DNA of 64,000 nt from Azophilus sp965214305 (GCA_965214305.1 OZ243949.1:1612001-1676000); one strand, 5' to 3'; numbered from the stretch's first letter, positions 43,209 through 52,626 are shown. Numbers and translations are program-made. Notes: generated by a model not told the origin, from the letters alone.

Positions 43209-43679
43209 ATGGAGCCAATCAAGATCAGCCGGACTGTCGCCGCAACAGCGCAGGCCCTGTTCGATGTCGTCGCCAATGGCCGCAACTACGGCAGGGCGAT
43301 TCCAGAGATTGATACGGTGCGTTTCCTCACCGACAATGAAACTGGGGTCGGCGCCCGGTTTCTCGAGACCCGCCGCTTCAGCGGCGTGCAGGCGTTATTC
43401 GCGAAGGTCTTTGGCCTGTCGGCGACTGAAAGCGAGGTGACCGGCTTCGAGGATGGCAGGATGGTCCGGTTGCTGACCAAGGAGGCCGGGGCCCTCTGGC
43501 ACACAACCTTTACCGTGACGCCCAATGAAAGCGACGACGAGGCCCAACTCGACATGCTGGTGCGGATAGAGCCGGTCAGCTTCATGGGCAAGCTGGTCAC
43601 ACCCTTTCTCCGGCCGGCGGCCGTAAAGGGCATTACCGCCGATGTGGAGGCCGTGAAGGCGTATGTGGAGGCGGGGTAG
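43209..43679 (+). CDS. SRPBCC-fold (START-like) protein
   Basis: A 156-residue protein with the SRPBCC pattern: the N-terminal strand EPIKISRTVAATAQALFDVV, then NGRNYGRAIPEID, central strands (GARFLETRRFSG, LWHTTFTVTP) and a long C-terminal helix (VKGITADVEAVKAYVEAG). Members bind hydrophobic ligands or act as polyketide cyclases/aromatases. The start is the ATG at 43209, eight bases after an AGAGGAG-like site (GGACAGAGGAG), preferred over the longer frame from 43125. It lies between hpaB and the P450 fusion, on the same strand. Confidence 0.75.
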   Translation: MEPIKISRTVAATAQALFDVVANGRNYGRAIPEIDTVRFLTDNETGVGARFLETRRFSGVQALFAKVFGLSATESEVTGFEDGRMVRLLTKEAGALWHTTFTVTPNESDDEAQLDMLVRIEPVSFMGKLVTPFLRPAAVKGITADVEAVKAYVEAG

Positions 43680-43806
43680 TCGTTGGATGGGGGGCCACGC
43701 GGTTGAACTGTGGGGCGCTGTCGTGGCGACGGACTTAGGGCGACCCCGGATTAACGCCAACAACCTATCCGACTGTAAGATCGCCCTGTGTTATTCTCGT
43801 AGGTAA

Positions 43807-43886
43807 TGGCTCAATTTAGCAACGCTTCGTTACCGCAGCCCAATGCGGGCGCGGTCTCTGCGGCAGCGGAAATGGGAACTGAGCCA
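43807..43886. repeat. Short inverted-repeat element, family C, copy 2
   Basis: An 80-base element whose ends TGGCTCAATTT and AACTGAGCCA are inverted relatives. It shares several blocks with copy 1 (40401-40482), including GCGGGCGCGGTCTCTGCGGC-like sequence. It lies in the gap between the SRPBCC gene and the P450 fusion. Confidence 0.6.
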
Positions 43887-44058
43887 CTGCCTTCCCGTAT
43901 AAATCCTTGACAGTGCGGTTGCGTATCGGTTTGAATCGAATCGATTTGGATCGGGAGACCGCCCCAACTGCGGTGTTCTGCGGTCGAAAAATTCAAACTG
44001 TGACACCATCGACAGTGCGAATAAGTTCCATTCGAATAGCCGCTCCAATTGCGTTGAT

Positions 44059-44096
44059 GCTCTGTTTCGGAGAAGTTGAAGCTCTGTTTCGGAGAA
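44059..44096 (+). repeat. Tandem duplication before the GPP34-P450 gene
   Basis: The 16-mer GCTCTGTTTCGGAGAA occurs at 44059-44074 and again at 44081-44096, separated by GTTGAA, giving a 22-base period. The second copy is followed directly by AGGTGG, the likely ribosome-binding site of the fusion gene. It could be a binding-site array or a replication slippage product. The remaining gap 43887-44058 holds nothing recognised. Confidence 0.6.
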
Positions 44097-44111
44097 ATAG
44101 GTGGACAATCC

Positions 44112-46184
44112 TTGAATTTAGTGCATGAGTTGGTTCTGCTGCTCCTTAATGAGGATAGCGGCTACTTTCATCAGGTTCCCGGCTGGAACCTGAACTGTGC
44201 CGTCATGGGTGCTGGCCTTGCCGAACTGGCGCTCCTGGGTCGCATTGACATGGATCAGGACCACCTCTTCGTCATCGATCCGGCTACTACCGGAGACCCC
44301 CATTTGGATTCCATCCTGAAGGAGATCGGCGACGAGCCGCAGAAGCGGGACACCCGATACTGGATCGAATACCTCTCGCCGCGCTCCGAAGCGATCACGG
44401 CAGCCACCTTGGATAGCCTCGAGGAAAATGGAATCCTGAGCTATCATAACGGCGGATTCTGGTCTCTCACCCGGGGCACCTGGCAGACGGACGCCTACGC
44501 CACACCCGACCACATACCGAGCGAATTCGTCAAGGAGCGGATTGCCAAGGTTCTGCTGGCGGGTGAAATCCCCCATCCCACGGACGCAATTCTGGTCGCA
44601 CTCGCCAATTCGTGCCAAGTCCTGCATCTCATTTTCCCTCTGGACGAAGAGGCCGCCGAACGCATCGACCTGGTTTGCAAATTTGATATCATCGGCCGTT
44701 CCATCGGCGAGGCAACCGCCAAGAGCATCACACAGCCACTGTTTCACCGTGTCCTGAACGTCAAGCCGATTCCCACGGCTCCGCTGCGCGATGCACTCCT
44801 CAATCCTTTGTTGCGGACCGGAAATATCCCCGCTCTCTTTGCCGACATTGCCCGCAAAAACGGACCTGTCTTCAGACTCAATGTGCCCTTCCAGAAGGGG
44901 GGGATGCTCGTTCTCGCAGGCTCCGAAGTCAACCACTGGATGCAGCGGGTCGGCCGTAACTACTTGCGGTCGAAGGACTACCTCTCGGGATTCGAGCAGG
45001 TATATGGGGCATCGCGTATTCTGCCCTCGATGGATGGCGCCGATCACTTCCGCATGCGCAAGGCCATTCAGGCAACCTACTCGCGCACCGCACTGGGCGA
45101 CCGCCTCGATGAGTTGTACTACTATTCCCGCGAACATATGGCGAAATGGCAGGTCGGCGATGTTTTACCTGCCGTTCAGGCGTGCCAAGACTTCGTCAAT
45201 GAACAATTTTCGCAGCTCTCGGTCGGCATCAACACCCAGGAGGAATTCCAAGATCTGATCAAGTTCAAGGAGCGTTCGTTGGTGACGCATGTTCAGCGGG
45301 CACTCCCGGAGTTCATGCTGAAAACCCCGGGCATGAAGCGGCGCAAGAAGCGGATCGGCGATTTGGTGAGCCGCATTATGGCCGCGCATACGCCGACCCA
45401 GCGCGCCGGGTGCCCCCGCGACATTGTGGACGATATTCTGAGCTTACACGCTGCCGATCCACAGTTTCTGCCCGAGACGGATCTGCCCTTCTCCCTGGTT
45501 TCTCCCCTGATCGTCAGCCTTTACATGGGCAATGCGATGAGTTTTGCGCTCTACAACCTGCTGTGTCGGCCCGAGCTGTACAGGCAGATTCAAGATGAAG
45601 CGGACCGGGTCTTTGCGGCGGGCGACCCTGATGCGGATGCCTTGAGCAAATCGGAAATCGATCTCACCTACCGCTTCTTCATGGAATCCCAGCGTCTCTA
45701 TCCGATCATCCCGATGAGCATCAGAACGGTGATGAACGCCTGCGTGGTCGAGGGCTACGAACTCCCCGTGGGTGCAAGAATCCACCTTATCCATGCGGCC
45801 ACGCACTACATGGAAAACGTCTTCCCCGATCCTTTCTGCTTCGACGTTGAACGACACCGGAAGGATACCGGCAAGACCCACCGGAGCTCGCTCTATGTCC
45901 CCTTCGGCCTGGGTACCCACAGGTGTCTGGGCTTGCGGTGGGTGGAATTCCATCTGGCCGTCAGTCTGCTGATGCTCGTCCACTACTTCCGCTTCGAGAT
46001 GGCGAGCGCCGACTACCAACTTCGGATCAACCCCTTCCCAACGATGTCGCCGACCCGCAAGATGAAGATCCGGATTGCGGAGAAGAGGCATGAGCTGAAG
46101 CCATCGTCCAGCCGCCCGCCCCGCGCGTCCGCCAACGCTTCCTCTTCCGAGGCCGCCGAGTGTCCCGTTGCCGGAGCCGCATGA
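44112..46184 (+). CDS. GPP34 (GOLPH3-like) domain fused to a cytochrome P450
   Basis: A 690-residue fusion. Residues 1-205 are a GPP34/GOLPH3-family domain: LVHELVLLLLNEDSG, GAGLAELALLGRI, GDPHLDSILKEI, YWIEYLSP, LDSLEENGILS and PHPTDAILVALANSCQVL. Residues about 206-660 are a P450 with the helix K motif ESQRLYP and heme loop FGLGTHRCLG (Cys605). The I-helix reads YMGNAMSF where AGxDTT is expected, so the acid-alcohol pair is missing. The tail is Ser/Ala-rich. GOLPH3 proteins bind phosphoinositides and membranes in eukaryotes, so the domain may place the P450 at a membrane. The start is TTG 44112, with AGGTGG seven bases upstream; TTG 44076 is also possible. No ferredoxin gene is adjacent. 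Confidence 0.88.
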   Translation: MNLVHELVLLLLNEDSGYFHQVPGWNLNCAVMGAGLAELALLGRIDMDQDHLFVIDPATTGDPHLDSILKEIGDEPQKRDTRYWIEYLSPRSEAITAATLDSLEENGILSYHNGGFWSLTRGTWQTDAYATPDHIPSEFVKERIAKVLLAGEIPHPTDAILVALANSCQVLHLIFPLDEEAAERIDLVCKFDIIGRSIGEATAKSITQPLFHRVLNVKPIPTAPLRDALLNPLLRTGNIPALFADIARKNGPVFRLNVPFQKGGMLVLAGSEVNHWMQRVGRNYLRSKDYLSGFEQVYGASRILPSMDGADHFRMRKAIQATYSRTALGDRLDELYYYSREHMAKWQVGDVLPAVQACQDFVNEQFSQLSVGINTQEEFQDLIKFKERSLVTHVQRALPEFMLKTPGMKRRKKRIGDLVSRIMAAHTPTQRAGCPRDIVDDILSLHAADPQFLPETDLPFSLVSPLIVSLYMGNAMSFALYNLLCRPELYRQIQDEADRVFAAGDPDADALSKSEIDLTYRFFMESQRLYPIIPMSIRTVMNACVVEGYELPVGARIHLIHAATHYMENVFPDPFCFDVERHRKDTGKTHRSSLYVPFGLGTHRCLGLRWVEFHLAVSLLMLVHYFRFEMASADYQLRINPFPTMSPTRKMKIRIAEKRHELKPSSSRPPRASANASSSEAAECPVAGAA

Positions 46185-46352
46185 CCTCTCCGGGCAACCA
46201 TTCCGGACCGACTACATCCATGATCTGCAACAATGCTGCCGCACAGCAGCATCGGCGCTAAGCGGGTTCCCCGCCGTCAATGAAAATGGCCCGGTTGATC
46301 GGCTACGCCCCGGCGCTCGGGCCGATGCCGCTATGCGTCATCCATGAGATGC

Positions 46353-49300
46353 TCAGGCTGTACTGAGCCTCTTCGCCCGGGGCGCGGTTAGTTCAAGCTG
46401 CAAAATCGAGATCGCCGGCACCAGCAGCATCAGGATGCCGGTGGCGACGAGAATGCCGATTCCCAATGAAGCGGCGAACGGCAGAAAAAACTGCGCTTGG
46501 ATGGAAGGATCGAGTATCAGCGGCATGAATCCAAGAAACGTGGTGACCGAAGTCAGCAATATCGGACGGAATCGCCCCTTGGCGCCTTCGATCACCGCCT
46601 GCCGCGGCGCCATGCCCTCGCGGATGCGCTGATTAATCAAATCGACCATCACCAGCGAGTCGTTGACCAGCACCCCGCTCAATCCAAGCACACCCATCAC
46701 GGTGGATGCGCCGATGGCAATCCCCAGCACCCCGTGCCCGACAATCACGCCGATCAGGCCAAATGGAATGATCGACATGATGATCAGCGGCTTGCCGTAG
46801 GAACGCAGGGGAATCGCGAGCAGCGAGAAAATCAGCAGCATGGCGATGGCGAAACCCCGGTAGAGCGAACCGAGGGATTCCATCTGCTGCGCCTGCACCC
46901 CGCCATATTCATACCGCAAACCGGGATTTTCCCCGGCGAGTTCGGCGAGAATCTCCCCGGCGAGAATCGCGTTCGCCTCGTTGCCGGTGATTTCCGTCAA
47001 ATCCACATCGGCGGCGACGGTAATCACCCGCTGGCCGCCCTCGCGGCGGATCGAGGTCACCGAGGCGGCGAGTTCCACCGCCGCCACCTGGCTCAGCGGC
47101 ACATCGCCGCCAGCCACCCGGATCGGATAGCGTTCGATATCGCTGATCGAGTTCCGCTCGGCCTCGGGCAGCCGCACCATAACCCGCAATTCCTCGCCGT
47201 CGCGCTGGATTCGCTGCGCTTCGGCGCCGACAAAGGCGTCCCGCGCCTGATTCGCCAGCGAGTCCGCCGTGAGCCCCAGCGACCGTGCTTCGGGCAACAG
47301 CCGGAGCTGAATCTCGCGAATGCTCGGCACATAGTCCGACCGCGCATTGAAGACGCCGCCAACCTCGCGCAGGCGCGCGACGGTTTCGTCGACGATCGCG
47401 GTAAGCCGGACCGGATCCGGGTGCGACAACTTGGCCTCTACCGCGTTGCCCAGGCTCAAGGCTTCGCCGGTGATGGAAAGATTTCGCGCATGGGGCAGCA
47501 CACCCACCGCTTCGCGCCAGCGTTGGGCAAGCTCAATCGCGGTGACATCGCGGTCCTGGGCGCTGACGAGTTTGAATTGCACAAAAGCCAAATCGGCCCG
47601 GGGATTCAGCGATGGCTCGATGATGACGCTGCCCCCCTCGAATCTCGGGCCCTGTCCCACCATCAGCAGATCGCCCCTGAGCAATTCCGCCAGGGGCAAC
47701 TCCCGTTCTTCGGCGGCGCGGCCAATAACGGCCAAGCCGGCCTCGCGCAGTTCCTCGGCCACCTGCGCGGTTCGCGCGGCGACCGTGCCGTCGGGCATTT
47801 CCAAGGTTGCCGTGACGTAATCGCTTTGCACCACGTCGGCGAAGGTCGTCTTCACGATTCCCGCCGGAATCAGCGAAATGCTGAGCACCAGTATGGCGAC
47901 CGCGCCGGCGACGATCACCAGCGGTTGCGCCGTGGTGAACACCAGCATCCTGTGCAGCGGGCCATCGCTAAAGCGTTGCAGTTGCGTGCGCACCGCTTGC
48001 TGGATTCGCGCCAGCTGGCGCTCCGCCGGCCACATGCGCCGATCCGCGCCGGGCAGATTCGACAGGTGGTGGGGTAGAACGAACAGCGACTCGACCAGGG
48101 AAATCGCCAACATGCCGATGACGATCACCGGCACCGGGCGCCACATCTCGCCGATGCCGCCGGGAATGAACAGCAGCGGCATGAAGGCGGCCATGGAGGT
48201 GAGCACGGCGAATGTCAGCGGCAGCGCGACGCGGCGCGTACCGCGGATGGCCGCGGCACGCGCCGGCGTCCCCCGGCCGCGCTCGCTGTCGATGCTCTCG
48301 GCGACGATGATCGCGTCATCAACGACGATGCCGATGGCGAGCACGAACACAAACAGCGAAACGGTGCTGATCGAGATGCCGAACAGCAGCATCACCGCCA
48401 AGGCGCCGATGAAAGTCACGGCAAGGCCCGCGCTGACCCAGAACGCCAGCCGGATTTCCAGGAACAGGGCCAGCGCGAGCAGCACGAGCAGCAAGCCCAG
48501 GGCGCCGTTCTTCAGCAGGATTGCGGCGCGATCGCTGTATTGCCGGGATTCATCGTTCCACACCCTGATGCCGATGCCAGCCGGCGCCGCGGGTTCGACC
48601 GACTCGGCGATATGCGCGAGCACCGCGTTGGCGATGTCATTGATTTGTTCGTTCGGCGCGCTGAAGACCTCGACGAACACCGCCGGCTGCCCTTGGTGGC
48701 GGAGAATCAGATTGCTGTCACGGAATCCGTCGCGCACAATGCCGATGTCGCCGAGCCGCAGTGCGGTGCCGTCGTCGCGCGCCAGGATGACGATATCCTC
48801 GAATTCCCGCTGCACATAACGCTGCCCCAAAGTGCGCAGGCGCACTTGGGATTCCGTGGTTTCGATGCTGCCGGCGGGCAGGTTCAGCGAATCGTCACGG
48901 ATGGCGGTGGCGATGTCCCCCAGGGTGAGACCAAGGGCGCGCAGCCGCCGCGCCGGTACTTCAATGGATATCTCGTAATCCCGCGCGCCGGAGATTTCGA
49001 CCCGGGTCACCTCGGGCAGGGCGGCGAGCTCGCTTTCAACCTGAAGCGCGAAACCTTTCAGCGCACGCTCGCCGACATCGCCGTGGATCAACACCCGCAC
49101 GGCGCTGCGGGAATTGTCCGTCTCGGCGATCACTGGACGTTCGGCCCCTTCCGGGAAACTGTCTATGCGGCTGACCGCGGATTCGATGTTGTCCAGCGCT
49201 TCGCTCATGTCGGCGCCGGTCTTCATCTCGATCAGCACCGAGGCGGCGCCGGGCGCGGCCACGGAACGCACCTTGTGGACATCCTTCAGGCCGCGCACCT

Positions 49301-49541
49301 GATCCTCGATTTTGTCGATGATCGATTCTTCAATCTCTCTGGGATTCGCTCCGCGCCAAGCCACGGCGACTTCCACGGTCTTGAACGACAGCACCGGCCA
49401 GGCTTCCCGGACGAGCCCGGTCAGCGAGACGAGGCCGGCGAGGACGATGCCCAACATCAGCAGATTGGCGGCCACGCCGTTGCTGGCCATGTAGCCGATG
49501 GGGCCCGGCACCTCTCCCTGGTAAGGATCGCGGGCGCTCAT
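46353..49541 (-). CDS. RND efflux permease (AcrB/HAE-type)
   Basis: A 1062-residue inner-membrane RND transporter. The N-terminal helix (ASNGVAANLLMLGIVLAGLV) is followed by the first pore domain (GANPREIEESIIDKIEDQVRGL). The TM4 proton-relay aspartates are in LAIGIVVDDAIIVAES. The second half repeats the plan with SLYRGFAIAMLLIF and GVLVNDSLVMVDLINQ. It pumps hydrophobic compounds or envelope lipids in exchange for protons, with the adaptor and outer-membrane genes of the same operon. The ATG overlaps the adaptor stop by four bases (ATGA). It is closer to the divergent HAE relatives than to AcrB itself, so the substrate is unknown. Confidence 0.92.
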   Translation of the reverse strand: MSARDPYQGEVPGPIGYMASNGVAANLLMLGIVLAGLVSLTGLVREAWPVLSFKTVEVAVAWRGANPREIEESIIDKIEDQVRGLKDVHKVRSVAAPGAASVLIEMKTGADMSEALDNIESAVSRIDSFPEGAERPVIAETDNSRSAVRVLIHGDVGERALKGFALQVESELAALPEVTRVEISGARDYEISIEVPARRLRALGLTLGDIATAIRDDSLNLPAGSIETTESQVRLRTLGQRYVQREFEDIVILARDDGTALRLGDIGIVRDGFRDSNLILRHQGQPAVFVEVFSAPNEQINDIANAVLAHIAESVEPAAPAGIGIRVWNDESRQYSDRAAILLKNGALGLLLVLLALALFLEIRLAFWVSAGLAVTFIGALAVMLLFGISISTVSLFVFVLAIGIVVDDAIIVAESIDSERGRGTPARAAAIRGTRRVALPLTFAVLTSMAAFMPLLFIPGGIGEMWRPVPVIVIGMLAISLVESLFVLPHHLSNLPGADRRMWPAERQLARIQQAVRTQLQRFSDGPLHRMLVFTTAQPLVIVAGAVAILVLSISLIPAGIVKTTFADVVQSDYVTATLEMPDGTVAARTAQVAEELREAGLAVIGRAAEERELPLAELLRGDLLMVGQGPRFEGGSVIIEPSLNPRADLAFVQFKLVSAQDRDVTAIELAQRWREAVGVLPHARNLSITGEALSLGNAVEAKLSHPDPVRLTAIVDETVARLREVGGVFNARSDYVPSIREIQLRLLPEARSLGLTADSLANQARDAFVGAEAQRIQRDGEELRVMVRLPEAERNSISDIERYPIRVAGGDVPLSQVAAVELAASVTSIRREGGQRVITVAADVDLTEITGNEANAILAGEILAELAGENPGLRYEYGGVQAQQMESLGSLYRGFAIAMLLIFSLLAIPLRSYGKPLIIMSIIPFGLIGVIVGHGVLGIAIGASTVMGVLGLSGVLVNDSLVMVDLINQRIREGMAPRQAVIEGAKGRFRPILLTSVTTFLGFMPLILDPSIQAQFFLPFAASLGIGILVATGILMLLVPAISILQLELTAPRAKRLSTA

Positions 49542-50752
49542 TGCAACGGCCCGGCTCCGCTCAGCACGCGCATGCCTTCGGCGGCGAATTGCAGGCCGCC
49601 GGTGATCACGGACTGGCCATCGGCAAGCGGGCCGGAAACATAGGCCGCATCGTCGGTTCGCTGCAAAACGCGAACCGGAACGATAGCCACCGCGCCGTCG
49701 TTCACCACCCAGACTTCGTTGCCGGCCTGCAGCGCCGCGCGCGGAATCCGGTACAGATCCGCCATCGCGATGCCCTCAATCTCGGCATCGACGAATCCGC
49801 CGATGAGCAGGGGCGGGTTGCCGCCCGCCACCGGGCCGTCGAGTGGGGACCCCGGGGCGAAGGGTTCCGGTACGCGGATAACGACATCGACGGTTCTCGT
49901 TTGCGCATCGACCGAGGCTTCGGCCCGATCCACATGGCCGCTCCAGGCGAAACGTCGCCCGCCGTACTCGGCGATGACCCGGGCCGCCGCCGGCTGCGGC
50001 CTGCCCCCCGCGCCCAGTGTCCAAAGCGCGGGGAGCAGGGCGGCGTCATCATCAGGCAGCGCCACCGGGACTTCCGCCGCATCCGCCGCGAACAGGCTAC
50101 CGAGGATTTGCCTCGGCACCACGATCTGGCCGACAGCGACCGACTCCGTGCGCACATACCCGTCGAAGGGGGCGGCAACCGCGGTTCGCGACAGCTCCAG
50201 CCGGGCTTGGGCGAGCGCGGCCTCGGCCTGGACAAACGCGGCTTCGGCGGCCTGCAATTGCGGCTGCCGCAAGGTCAGGGGACTCGGTTGCGCGGCTGCG
50301 ATATCGGATTGGCGCCGGGAAAAGCTGCCATATTCCTCCGCCGCGATTTCAGCCTGCTCCCGGGCTTCGAGCAAGGCGACCCGCCGCGCCGCCACATCGG
50401 CCATGGCGACCTCGACCCGATAGCGGTAATCGGCTTGTTCGATTTGGAACAGCGTCTGCCCCGCTTCCACCCGCCCGCCGCTCACTAGGGCGGGGCTCAC
50501 GTTTTCGACCCTGCCGCCCACCTGCGGAGAGATATCGACCTCCCGGGCGGGCCGCACGGTTCCCGACCCGAATACGGTAATCGCGCCCGGCGAGGCGGTC
50601 GCCGCGCCGGTCAGCACAAAAGGCATCTGGGGCGGCAATTCCAAGCGTTCCGGCTCCGGCGCCAGCGAGATCAGCAACACTGCCAGGGCGATCGACGCGG
50701 CAATGATGCCCATGGCGACGAAAATTCCGCTAACTTTGCCCATGACGTTCAC
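49538..50752 (-). CDS. RND efflux periplasmic adaptor subunit (HlyD/MFP family)
   Basis: A 404-residue membrane-fusion protein. One N-terminal helix (GIFVAMGIIAASIALAVLLISL) anchors it. The lipoyl half-motifs (TVRPAREVDISPQVGGRVENV and RTAVAAPFDGYVRTESVAVG) flank a coiled-coil hairpin of about 120 residues (EAREQAEIAAEEYGSFSRRQ to LAQARLELS). Beta-barrel and membrane-proximal domains follow. It links the RND pump to the outer-membrane channel. ATGA overlaps join it to both neighbours, so all three proteins are made in fixed proportion. Confidence 0.9.
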   Translation of the reverse strand: MNVMGKVSGIFVAMGIIAASIALAVLLISLAPEPERLELPPQMPFVLTGAATASPGAITVFGSGTVRPAREVDISPQVGGRVENVSPALVSGGRVEAGQTLFQIEQADYRYRVEVAMADVAARRVALLEAREQAEIAAEEYGSFSRRQSDIAAAQPSPLTLRQPQLQAAEAAFVQAEAALAQARLELSRTAVAAPFDGYVRTESVAVGQIVVPRQILGSLFAADAAEVPVALPDDDAALLPALWTLGAGGRPQPAAARVIAEYGGRRFAWSGHVDRAEASVDAQTRTVDVVIRVPEPFAPGSPLDGPVAGGNPPLLIGGFVDAEIEGIAMADLYRIPRAALQAGNEVWVVNDGAVAIVPVRVLQRTDDAAYVSGPLADGQSVITGGLQFAAEGMRVLSGAGPLQ

Positions 50753-52284
50753 TCGTTCGATAAATATTGCGCATCGTCAGCGATCCAGGCGCCACCCAGT
50801 GCCCGATGCAGGGCCAGCCGGGCTAGGCCGAGATCGCGCTCCGCCGCCGCCAGCGCGGCTTCGCCGCCGACGCGGACCTGCGCCGCACGCAACGCATCCT
50901 CGTAACTGCCGATGCCGGACGAATACCTTGCATCCCGCAATGCCGATTCGGCCCGGGCTTCCTCAAGAAAGGCAACCAGCACCTCGTGGCGCCGGCGGCC
51001 GGCCTCAAGACCCGACAGGGCGGCTTCGACTTCGTTGACGGCGGTAAGGACGGAACTGCCGTAAGCGGCTGCGGCCTCGTTGAGCTGCGCCCGGGCAAGT
51101 TCGACATTGTCGCGCAGGCGCGAACCCTGGATCGCCGGTCCGAGCAGATTGGCGCTGAGATTGCGGAACCACTGGTCTGGATCGAACCAGTCGCCGGCAT
51201 CGGTGGCCTGCAGGCCGATCGACCCCTTCAGCGACAGCGACGGCAGCAATTCGGCGCGTCTGGCACCGAGCGCGAAACGGGCCGCTTCCATGCGTTGCCT
51301 GGCGGCGGCGACATCGGGACGCTGAATGAGCAAATCGGCGGGTATCCCCGCGGGCACCGGCTCGCCGCCGCCCGCGATGGACAATTCGGCGGGCAGCGAG
51401 TCCGCGATGTCCTCGCGGAATCCCCCAAGCAGAATCCACAGCCGCGCGCCGGCCTCGGCCAGCCCGGCTTCAAGTTGCGGCAGCCGCGCGCGCGCATCGC
51501 GCAGGGCCCGGCGGGTGGCGTACAAGGCCTGGGCTTCGATCAATCCGCTCTCATAACGCAATTGCGCCAAGTCCTCGCGTTCTTCCAGGAGCCCTATGTT
51601 CTCTATCCCCAGCTCGCGTTGGCGCCGCAGGTCCACCAAGTCCAGGTAGGTGCGGATGGTTTCCGCGAGCACCGAGATGCTGGCGGCGACGTAATCCGCC
51701 TCCGAAGCGAGCCGCCGCGCCCCGGCGGCAAGCCGGGTGTTGCGGTTGCGGCCCCAGAAATCCACCTCGTAGGCGAATTCCGCCCCGAGCGTATAGGTGG
51801 TCAAACCGAGGCGGTCGGGCAGCGTTATGCCGAAGGCTTCGGTCAGATCGGAACCGAGCCCAAGCTCATCAAGCTGCGCGGCGATGCCGGCGTCCGTGGG
51901 GGCATCGAAGTCGTCAGCGCCCGCGACTGGATTCACCAGCGGGTAGGCAAGGGCACCCGCGATGCGGGCCCGGGCCCGGGACTGATCGACCCGCGCCACT
52001 GCCTGGGCGAGGTCCAGATTGCTGTCGAGCGCGGCTTCGACCACCTGATTGAGCACCGGGTCGGCGAAAGATTCCCACCAGGCCAAGGGTTGCGGGTGCC
52101 CGTCGGCCCCGCTCGCGGCGAACCGTTCCGGCAGCAATGCCAAGGTGGTGCTAGTGGTGGCGCCAGGGCCGGAACCCGGCCCGGCTTCCGGGGCGAGGGG
52201 AAGCAGCGAACCCGGAAGCGCACAGCCGGCGAGCAAGGCTGCCGCCACGACGGCCAGTGAATATCTTGCTGGTTTGCCCTTCAC
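50749..52284 (-). CDS. RND outer-membrane lipoprotein channel, NodT/OprM family
   Basis: A 511-residue TolC-like factor when started at GTG 52284. This start gives VKGKPARYSLAVVAAALLAGC, a lipoprotein signal with a lipobox Cys at residue 21. The two OEP repeats are visible (VVEAALDSNLDLAQAVARVDQ, then GIPADLLIQRPDVAAARQRMEAA with SLKGSIGLQ). ATG 52404 gives a longer N-terminus that hides the lipobox, so it is disfavoured. It is the first gene of the efflux operon (OMF, adaptor, pump). No regulator is adjacent; the upstream neighbour is a CobW fragment. Confidence 0.85.
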   Translation of the reverse strand: MKGKPARYSLAVVAAALLAGCALPGSLLPLAPEAGPGSGPGATTSTTLALLPERFAASGADGHPQPLAWWESFADPVLNQVVEAALDSNLDLAQAVARVDQSRARARIAGALAYPLVNPVAGADDFDAPTDAGIAAQLDELGLGSDLTEAFGITLPDRLGLTTYTLGAEFAYEVDFWGRNRNTRLAAGARRLASEADYVAASISVLAETIRTYLDLVDLRRQRELGIENIGLLEEREDLAQLRYESGLIEAQALYATRRALRDARARLPQLEAGLAEAGARLWILLGGFREDIADSLPAELSIAGGGEPVPAGIPADLLIQRPDVAAARQRMEAARFALGARRAELLPSLSLKGSIGLQATDAGDWFDPDQWFRNLSANLLGPAIQGSRLRDNVELARAQLNEAAAAYGSSVLTAVNEVEAALSGLEAGRRRHEVLVAFLEEARAESALRDARYSSGIGSYEDALRAAQVRVGGEAALAAAERDLGLARLALHRALGGAWIADDAQYLSNE

Positions 52285-52434
52285 CCACACAAACCCTACG
52301 GCTAAATGCCCCGAATTGCGGCGGATGGTAACACACCAACCAGCAGGTCGCGTGTTGTGGTTAGCGGAACCCTGTTCCTGGCGCAGGCGGCGCAGAGCCT
52401 GCAATCGCGACTATTTATCCGACCCACCAAGCCG

Positions 52435-52626
52435 TCACACCGCCTTGGGCGTCGAGCACGACCGGGGTGCGTTCCCCCATGGACGATCCGGCTGGCCGTC
52501 AAAGAGCATGCGAACCCCTTGGAAAACGAAGCGGCGTGGCTCATCCGCGAGGCTGATGAAGCCTTTCATTCGGAAGATGTCCACCCCGCGCTCACGGAGC
52601 AGTTCGCCAAGTTGCGTTGCGTTCAT
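52435..52626 (-). pseudogene. CobW/COG0523 zinc chaperone, C-terminal domain fragment
   Basis: A 63-codon frame reading LLRERGVDIFRMKGFISLAD then RRFVFQGVRMLFDGQPDRPWG, the conserved end of CobW-family GTPases (CobW_C domain). The GTPase domain, about 230 residues with Walker A and the CxCC metal motif, is entirely absent, and the C-terminus departs from the family after RPWGNAPRS. An AGGAG seven bases before its ATG suggests it could still be translated as a small stand-alone protein. COG0523 proteins insert zinc under limitation and are often Zur-controlled, matching the zinc-uptake remnants next to it. Confidence 0.7.

Noticed and set aside
46278..46364. A 28-codon frame MKMARLIGYAPALGP
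   Set aside because: It runs into the 3' end of the RND permease gene on the other strand, with no ribosome-binding site or conserved pattern.
46497..48077. A 526-codon frame on the plus strand
   Set aside because: It lies wholly antisense to the RND permease, whose motifs are clear; it is rich in Arg, His and Gln as expected from the reverse strand of a GC-rich membrane gene and has no family motif.
52404..52404. ATG start for the outer-membrane factor
   Set aside because: It would place 40 non-family residues before the lipoprotein signal; GTG 52284 gives a proper signal and lipobox.
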